NCBI GenBank assembly: GCA_963920525.1
Contig: OY986435.1
Coordinates: forward strand, 228,127,793-228,191,792
Reading direction: 5' to 3'
Length of the DNA stretch: 64,000 nt
From: Dichetophora obliterata
Taxonomy: Eukaryota > Arthropoda > Insecta > Diptera > Sciomyzidae
Positions 59,013-64,000 of this stretch are shown one piece after another. The notes under the pieces are model-generated. The model was not told where the DNA came from, ran no database searches, and was given only the letters and a program-made list of their open reading frames with translations. How positions within the stretch are numbered: the stretch's first letter is position 1; the number at the start of each line of letters is the position of its first letter. The position numbers and the translations under genes were made by a program.

Positions 59013-59308
59013 TAGTTATATGCAAACAAAAGGTAAATAATGCAGTATATAATGCCTACGAATCTAGCTGTCCAACAGGGCACAAGGCAAGAACAAAACA
59101 TACTCCTTGGTGGAGCGCTGAGCTGACCAGACTCCGGAAGAAGGTGCGATGCAGCTTTAATGCCGCAAAGCGCAACGGAGAATGGCACAACTACACGGCG
59201 ACTCTGACGGAGTATAATTAAGAAATCAGGAAAGCCAAGAGACAGAGCTTTAGAACTTTCTGTGAAGACATTTCTTCCACGCCAGCAGCACCCAGGATAC
59301 ACAAAGCA

Positions 59309-59905
59309 ATGGCTAAAGGCAGAGTGGAGACAAGAATGTCACTTTTATTGCCGGACGGAAGCTATACGCTTAGAGAAGATCAACGAGCCAGTCACCTTCT
59401 AGAAACTCATTTCCCGGGCAGCACACCAGTAACTGAGTATGAGACGGCAGACAGGCAAATTGCTCCAAATCAAGAAGAATGGAAACTCGCAACGAGCATT
59501 TGTACTAAGGCTCGTTTAGATTGGGCACTCAGAACCTTTCAACCATTCAAATCAGCAGGTGAAGACGGCATCTTTCCTGCACTTCTTCAAAAGGGTGCAG
59601 AAACTATATTGCCCCACCTAATCAAAATAACTAGAAGCAGCCTTGCGCTAGGCTATATCCCAAGGAAATGGAGAAGGGCCATAGTCACCTTCATACCAAA
59701 AATAGGGAAAACAGACTACACGCTACCAAAGTCGTTTAGACCCATTAGCCTTAACTCATTTGTACTTAAAAAAATGGAAAAGGTAATAGATAACTATATA
59801 AGAACTGAGATTCTGGAGAAGGCACCAATGCACCTATGCCAAAATGCGTATAGGGCAGGTAGGTCTACAGAATCTGCCCTATACCAGCTGGCTAGTAACA
59901 TCTAG
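59309..59905 (+). pseudogene. LOA-like RT, N-terminal part
   Basis: Residues 80-198 hold FKSAGEDGIFPALLQKGA, WRRAIVTFIPKIGKTDY, KSFRPISLNSFVLKKMEKVI and NAYRAGRSTESALYQLASNI. The frame really begins upstream (59033, NNAVYNAYESSCPTGHKART, HTPWWSAELTRLRKK) but is cut by a TAA at 59219. It ends at TAG 59903. The next frame starts after the motif A deletion. Confidence 0.85.
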
Positions 59906-59967
59906 TCGGCTCTCAAAAACAAAGAAATCGTACTATGTGCCTGTGGCTGTGAAGAAGTCACGAGGCT

Positions 59968-61149
59968 GTGAAGAAGTTTTTACATAAAAAAGGAGTAAAT
60001 GATATGCTCAGCAGATGGATATGCCAAGTGTTTAGCACTAGAACTGCAGAAACAAAAGTGGGTAACACTACTATAAGAATCAAAATAACAAAAGGCTGCC
60101 CACAAGGCGGAGTCCTTTCTCCACTGCTGTGGTGTCTTGTTGTGAACGAATTATTAACGATGCTAACCGAGAATGGCATAAAATGTCAGGGTTACGCAGA
60201 CGACATCGCCTTAATAGCGAGAGGGAAGTTCGAGGATACACTCTGTAACCTGATACAGAGAAGACTGTCAGTAACAAAGGAGTGGTGCAACACAGTGGGA
60301 TTAAGTATCAACCCAGCGAAAACCACCATAGTACCTTTTACTAACAAAAGAAGCCTGCCAAACCTCCGAACAATGAGAATGGATGGCACTGAAATTCCCT
60401 TCAAAGGAGAAGCAAAGTATCTGGGACTTACACTAGATTCAAAGCTTCTCTGGAGAAGACATGCAGAGGTAACTTTAAACAAAGCAACGCGCGCACTCAT
60501 GGTATGTAGGAGCCTGGCGGGTAATAGCTGGGGTTGTAACCCAACAATTCTCCGCTGGATGTATACCATGATGGTGAGACTCATCCTCACCTATGGTGCA
60601 ATAGCATGGGCTGAGAGAACCAAGCTAACCACAATGAGGAATATGCTAACAAAGGTGCAGAGACTGGCCTGTGTATGCCTCACAGGGCCCATAAGGACAT
60701 GCCCTACAGCAGCACTAGAAGTAATTCTGGACCTAACACCCTCACACCTTGTCATAGAGGCAGTAGCCAAGCGAACTCTGTTGTGCATTGCAAAAGAGGG
60801 GACAGGTTTAAGTAAAACTATCAGCAGTAGAGAGAAGGAGGATATTGCAAAGCACACTCCCTACATCGATCTATCAAGAGACGATATAGGAAAAAGGTAT
60901 AACTTCGAAAAACACTTCGGAATTAAGCTTAGTACCAAGAAAGAATGGGACAGCGAGATGATATCGCAAGTCAAGAAACCACACAGCATAGCATGGTATA
61001 CAGATGGGTCCAAGACATTGGAAGGTATAGGTGCAGGGGTGTACGGACCAAGAACCAAGCACTCTGAACCTATGGGGACAACACCCAGTATCTTCCAAGC
61101 AGAAATCCTAGCAATACAGCTGTGTGCACAATTTAATCTGGACCGGAAA
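59968..61149 (+). pseudogene. LOA-like RT C-terminal half and RNase H start
   Basis: 394 codons open to the mariner: RWICQVFSTRTAETKVGNTT, ITKGCPQGGVLSPLLWCLVV, the intact catalytic box QGYADDIALIARG near residue 76, YLGLTLDSKLLWRRHAEVTL, LTYGAIAWAERTKLTTM, and RNase H beginning AWYTDGSKTLEGIGAGVYG with FQAEILAIQLCAQFNL. The first Asp (TDGS) and the Glu (QAEI) of RNase H are visible. The stop at 61150 is supplied by the TA of the mariner. In the empty site the frame continues into 62460. Confidence 0.88.
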
Positions 61150-62459
61150 TAAAGGGTGATTTTTTTGAGGTTATGATTTTCATGCATTAGTATTTGACAG
61201 ATCACGTGGGATTTCAGACATGGTGTCAAAGAGAAAGATGCTCAGTATGCTTTGACATTTCATCATGAATAGACTTACTAACGAGCAACGCTTGCAAATC
61301 ATTGAATTTTATTACCAAAATCAGTGTTCGGTTCGAAATGTGTTTCGCGCTTTACGTCCGATTTATGGTCTACATAATCGACCAAGTGAGCAAACAATTA
61401 ATGCGATTGTGACCAAGTTTCGCACTCAGTTTACTTTATTGGACATTAAACCAACCACACGAATGCGTACAGTGCGTACAGAAGAGAATATTGCGTCTGT
61501 TTCTGAGAGTGTTGCTGAAGACCGTGAAATGTCGATTCGTCGCCGTTCGCAGCAATTGGGTTTGTGTTATTCGACCACATGGAAGGTTTTACGCAAAGAT
61601 CTTGGTGTAAAACCGTATAAAATACAGCTCATGCAAGAACTGAAGCCGAACGATCTGCCACAACGTCGAATTTTCAGTGAATGGGCCCTAGAAAAGTTGG
61701 CAGAAAATCCGCTTTTTTATCGACAAATTTTGTTCAGCGATGAGGCTCATTTCTGGATGAATGGCTACGTAAATAAGCAAAATTGCCGCATTTGGAGTGA
61801 AGAGCAACCAGAAGCCGTTCAAGAACTGGCCATGCATCCCGAAAAATGCACTGTTTGGTGTGGTTTGTACGCTGGTGGAATCATTGGACCGTATTTTTTC
61901 AAAGATGCTGTTGGACGCAACGTTACGGTGAATGGCGATCGCTATCGTTCGATGCTAACAAACTTTTTGTTGCCAAAAATGGAAGAACTGAACTTGGTTG
62001 ACATGTGGTTTCAACAAGATGGCGCTACATGCCACACAGCTCGCGATTCTATGGCCATTTTGAGGGAAAACTTCGGAGAACAATTAATCTCAAGAAATGG
62101 ACCGGTAAGTTGGCCACCAAGATCATGCGATTTGACGCCTTTAGACTATTTTTTGTGGGGCTACGTCAAGTCTAAAGTCTACAGAAATAAGCCAGCAACT
62201 ATTCCAGCTTTGGAAGACAACATTTCCGAAGAACTTCGGGCTATTCCGGCCGAAATGCTCGAAAAAGTTGCCCAAAATTGGACTTTCCGAATGGACCACC
62301 TAAGACGCAGCCGCGGTCAACATTTAAATGAAATTATCTTCAAAAAGTAAATGTCATGGACCAATCTAACGTTTCAAATAAAGAACCGATGAGATTTTGC
62401 AAATTTTATGCGTTTATTTTAAAAAAAAAATTATCAAGCTCTTAAAAGATCACCCTTTA
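61150..62459 (+). mobile_element. Intact mariner-like transposon, D,D41D type, copy 2
   Basis: 1310 bp with TA at 61150-61151 and 62458-62459. Left end AAGGGTGATTTTTTTGAGGT, right end (complement) AAGGGTGATCTTTTAAGAGC. Sits in the RNase H region of the LOA-like element. Opposite orientation to copy 1, 11.5 kb away. The few differences from copy 1 include A-run length near the right end. Confidence 0.95.
61265..62350 (+). CDS. Mariner-like transposase, 361 residues, intact
   Basis: Same protein as 48454-49539 except at three places (this copy has QLMQEL, FWMNGY and SEELRA). The catalytic residues are unchanged: FSDEAHF, FQQDGATCH and TPLDYFLW, spacing 92 and 41. The start is 113 bp inside the element, as in copy 1. 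No stop or frameshift. Both copies may be able to make transposase; whether the inverted ends are still competent cannot be read from sequence alone. Confidence 0.95.
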   Translation: MNRLTNEQRLQIIEFYYQNQCSVRNVFRALRPIYGLHNRPSEQTINAIVTKFRTQFTLLDIKPTTRMRTVRTEENIASVSESVAEDREMSIRRRSQQLGLCYSTTWKVLRKDLGVKPYKIQLMQELKPNDLPQRRIFSEWALEKLAENPLFYRQILFSDEAHFWMNGYVNKQNCRIWSEEQPEAVQELAMHPEKCTVWCGLYAGGIIGPYFFKDAVGRNVTVNGDRYRSMLTNFLLPKMEELNLVDMWFQQDGATCHTARDSMAILRENFGEQLISRNGPVSWPPRSCDLTPLDYFLWGYVKSKVYRNKPATIPALEDNISEELRAIPAEMLEKVAQNWTFRMDHLRRSRGQHLNEIIFKK

Positions 62460-63066
62460 CAAAGGTCAGGATATAGTTGTGATGTCAGACAGCCAAACAG
62501 CAATCAAAGCATTAGTCTCCTGTGAGATATCATCGAAAATAACTTGGGAATGCCTAACAAAACTCAACGAACTAGGCAAGAATAACACTGTTACTATACT
62601 TTGGGTCCCAGGACACAAAGGTGTACAGGGTAACGAAGAAGCCGATGGTCTAGCACGACAGGGTGCAGCCAAAAAATTTATAGGACCAGAACCATTCTGC
62701 GGATTGGGCACACATTTTATAAAAGAAGAACTAAGAAGGGAGGAGAGGCATAAACGTTCAAACCTCTGGAAAAGCCTCCCAAAGCTAAGACAATCCAAAT
62801 TGCTCCTCAAGGATTTTAACACTCTGATAGCAAAATTGTGCATAAGCTTAGGCAAACCGAATCTAAGGATTCTAACGGGGTTCCTTACAAGACACTGTAA
62901 ACTCAAATACCACCTGATGAAATTGGGCATAGAGACCGAAAGTAACTGCCGTTTCTGTGAAGAAGCAGAGGAGACTCCAATACACCTACTTACAAACTGC
63001 GCTGCCATGGCTCGCAGATGTAAACTAGCACCGGGGCACTATGAGCTGAGTCTAGAGCAGGTTTAA
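62460..63066 (+). pseudogene. LOA-like RNase H C-terminal part and Cys/His tail
   Basis: Continues the frame of 61149: with one TA removed the join reads DRKYKGQDIVVMSDSQ, in phase. RNase H ends with VMSDSQTAIKALVSC, TVTILWVPGHKGVQGNEEAD (the catalytic Asp in EEADGLAR). The tail has FLTRHCKLKYHL and CRFCEEAEETPIHLLTNC, a CCHC-like motif. Stop at 63064-63066. This part has no stop of its own. Confidence 0.88.
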
Positions 63067-63327
63067 TCCCTTGAACCTAAGAATATTCTCAAAATCATTA
63101 GAGAAATAGGACTGGATGGAATTCTGTAATCCGCAAACCCAGCGGAGCCTTGAGAAGGAGGTACAATAGATCTAATTTAGGTCGCAGTACGCATCTCCAC
63201 CATATAACATTAGTTATATGCAAAATACTGAAGAAGAAATTTCTTGTTTTTTCGAAATAATGAATTTTTTGTCAAAAACTCTTTAAGAATTTTGCGCGAC
63301 CATTTATCTTTAATTAATATGAAAGTA

Positions 63328-64000
63328 CTAGCAGATTTACCCGATGTTACACGAGAGTCATTTATATAAACATATTAATATACACTTCTCGATTAAATGT
63401 TTTTTAAATTCTGGAATAATGAAAACCATGTTGAATTTTATGTTTAAGCTACCGTTAGAAAGATAATTGAACGAACTTTAATCCAAAAAAGTTTTGGAAA
63501 ATTTTTGTTGTTGGTGGTTCCATCTCTTGTGATGAGCTAATTGAATTCAAAGAAGGGGTACGAAAAACATATTTTAAACAATAAAAATAATTTTTATATT
63601 TACCTTATCTTATAGCTAGCAAAATTACCTTTTCAACAATTTAAAAATTATGGTGAGACTCAATGCATCCTTGAGATATGGACATTTTAACATCTAAACA
63701 AAGTTTTATATTAAAAAATATATTTAACTTTTTAACAAAAAAAATTTTAATGAAATATATTAAAAACAGCGGAGATATTGACATTAAAAGTAAAAACTTT
63801 GATTTTCATATAATTTTTTTTTTATTCTTAACTATCAAAGTTTTATGAAAAATTCGTTGTACTAAAAATGATTGTATTAAAATATATATCAACTGCGTTT
63901 TTTTCATGGGAGATCAGGATCATATCATTGCATTTGCAAGCAAAGCAAAAACAACAAATGTTCCAGCAAGTGAGCTGGACATTTGAATTGATCCAATTCT
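63328..64000 (-). mobile_element. Helitron, 3' portion, running off the window
   Basis: Minus-strand 3' end CTAG at 63328-63331, then GTTACACGAGAGTCATTTAT (the 45254 family) and colinear homology to about 45840. It reaches the window edge. 63225-63327 before it shows no gene (remainder of the Jockey-like host element or flank). Confidence 0.75.

Larger units (their letters stand above)
59027..63210 (+). mobile_element. LOA-like non-LTR retrotransposon, 5'-truncated, with nested mariner
   Basis: TAGTTATATGCAAA is directly repeated at 59013-59026 and 63211-63224, a 14-bp target duplication. The content is linker plus RT (59033-60800), RNase H (60990-62700), a Cys/His C-terminus (CRFCEEAEETPIHLLTNC, 62947-63000), and a short 3' UTR with CAATAGATCTAATTTAGGTC. 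Without the mariner it is 2874 bp. RNase H plus this CCHC-like end fits the LOA or related I-group clades. Motif A of the RT is deleted (59935-59968), and in-frame stops occur at 59219 and 59903. Confidence 0.85.

Noticed and set aside
59012..59302. 96-codon minus-strand frame
   Set aside because: Antisense of the LOA-like linker (HTPWWSAELTRLRKK), which is the real coding strand.
60192..60857. 132- and 88-codon minus-strand frames
   Set aside because: Antisense of the LOA-like RT; the repeats of these at 15036-15917 merely reflect the second LOA copy.

Overview
The window looks like a transposon graveyard from an insect genome, most likely a dipteran heterochromatic or gene-poor region. I recognise no single-copy host gene. 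The sequence is strongly AT-rich. All coding sequence that I can assign belongs to mobile elements: non-LTR retrotransposons of at least five families, one LTR/copia remnant, a solo LTR, Tc1/mariner, Helitron, PIF/Harbinger-like and P-like elements. A fly is suggested by the element mix, above all two intact mariner copies of the D,D41D type, a lineage I know from the tephritid element rosa. The tephritid assignment is an inference only.

Layout. 1-1414 is a (TAA)n tract. 1.4-12 kb is AT-rich DNA with small tandem arrays, a tRNA-like Pol III sequence, MITE-like repeats, a 39-bp array and one Helitron end. 12.07-14.97 kb is a 5'-truncated RTE-like retrotransposon with two younger retroelement pieces nested in it. 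14.99-16.24 kb is a decayed LOA-like copy. 16.7-19.1 kb is a non-LTR element with a 615-codon open reverse transcriptase frame. 19.3-20.3 kb is a dead mariner of the D34D type. 22.4-26.3 kb has a retroelement tail, inverted repeats, a 55-bp array and a Helitron Rep/helicase relic. 26.9-30.6 kb is a non-LTR element with a PHD-finger ORF1 and a broken ORF2. 31.4-35.7 kb (minus strand) is another non-LTR element, split by a 1.7-kb solo LTR with a 4-bp target duplication.

37.9-47.4 kb is dominated by a Helitron family (ends TCTATA...CTAG): one copy still carries a helicase C-terminus, and two other copies face each other as a large inverted repeat. 48.3-49.65 kb is the first intact D,D41D mariner (minus strand). 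51.4-52.67 kb is a PIF/Harbinger-like element with TTA target duplications and a small MADF-like ORF. 53.35-54.48 kb is the 3' end of a copia element with one LTR. 55.3-57.2 kb holds a 37-bp motif, a MITE and a P-like MITE with an 8-bp duplication. 57.9-63.2 kb is a three-level nest: a Jockey-like element (minus), a LOA-like element inserted in it with a 14-bp duplication, and inside that the second intact D,D41D mariner. The window ends in another Helitron.

The genes do not form a pathway. They record successive insertions. The only proteins that look functional as written are the two 361-residue mariner transposases; the 615-residue reverse transcriptase is open but truncated at its N-terminus. 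The most notable points are the near-identical intact mariners, whose excision at 61150-62459 would leave the host retroelement reading frame unbroken, and two small elements with CATGAT ends resembling P-element termini.
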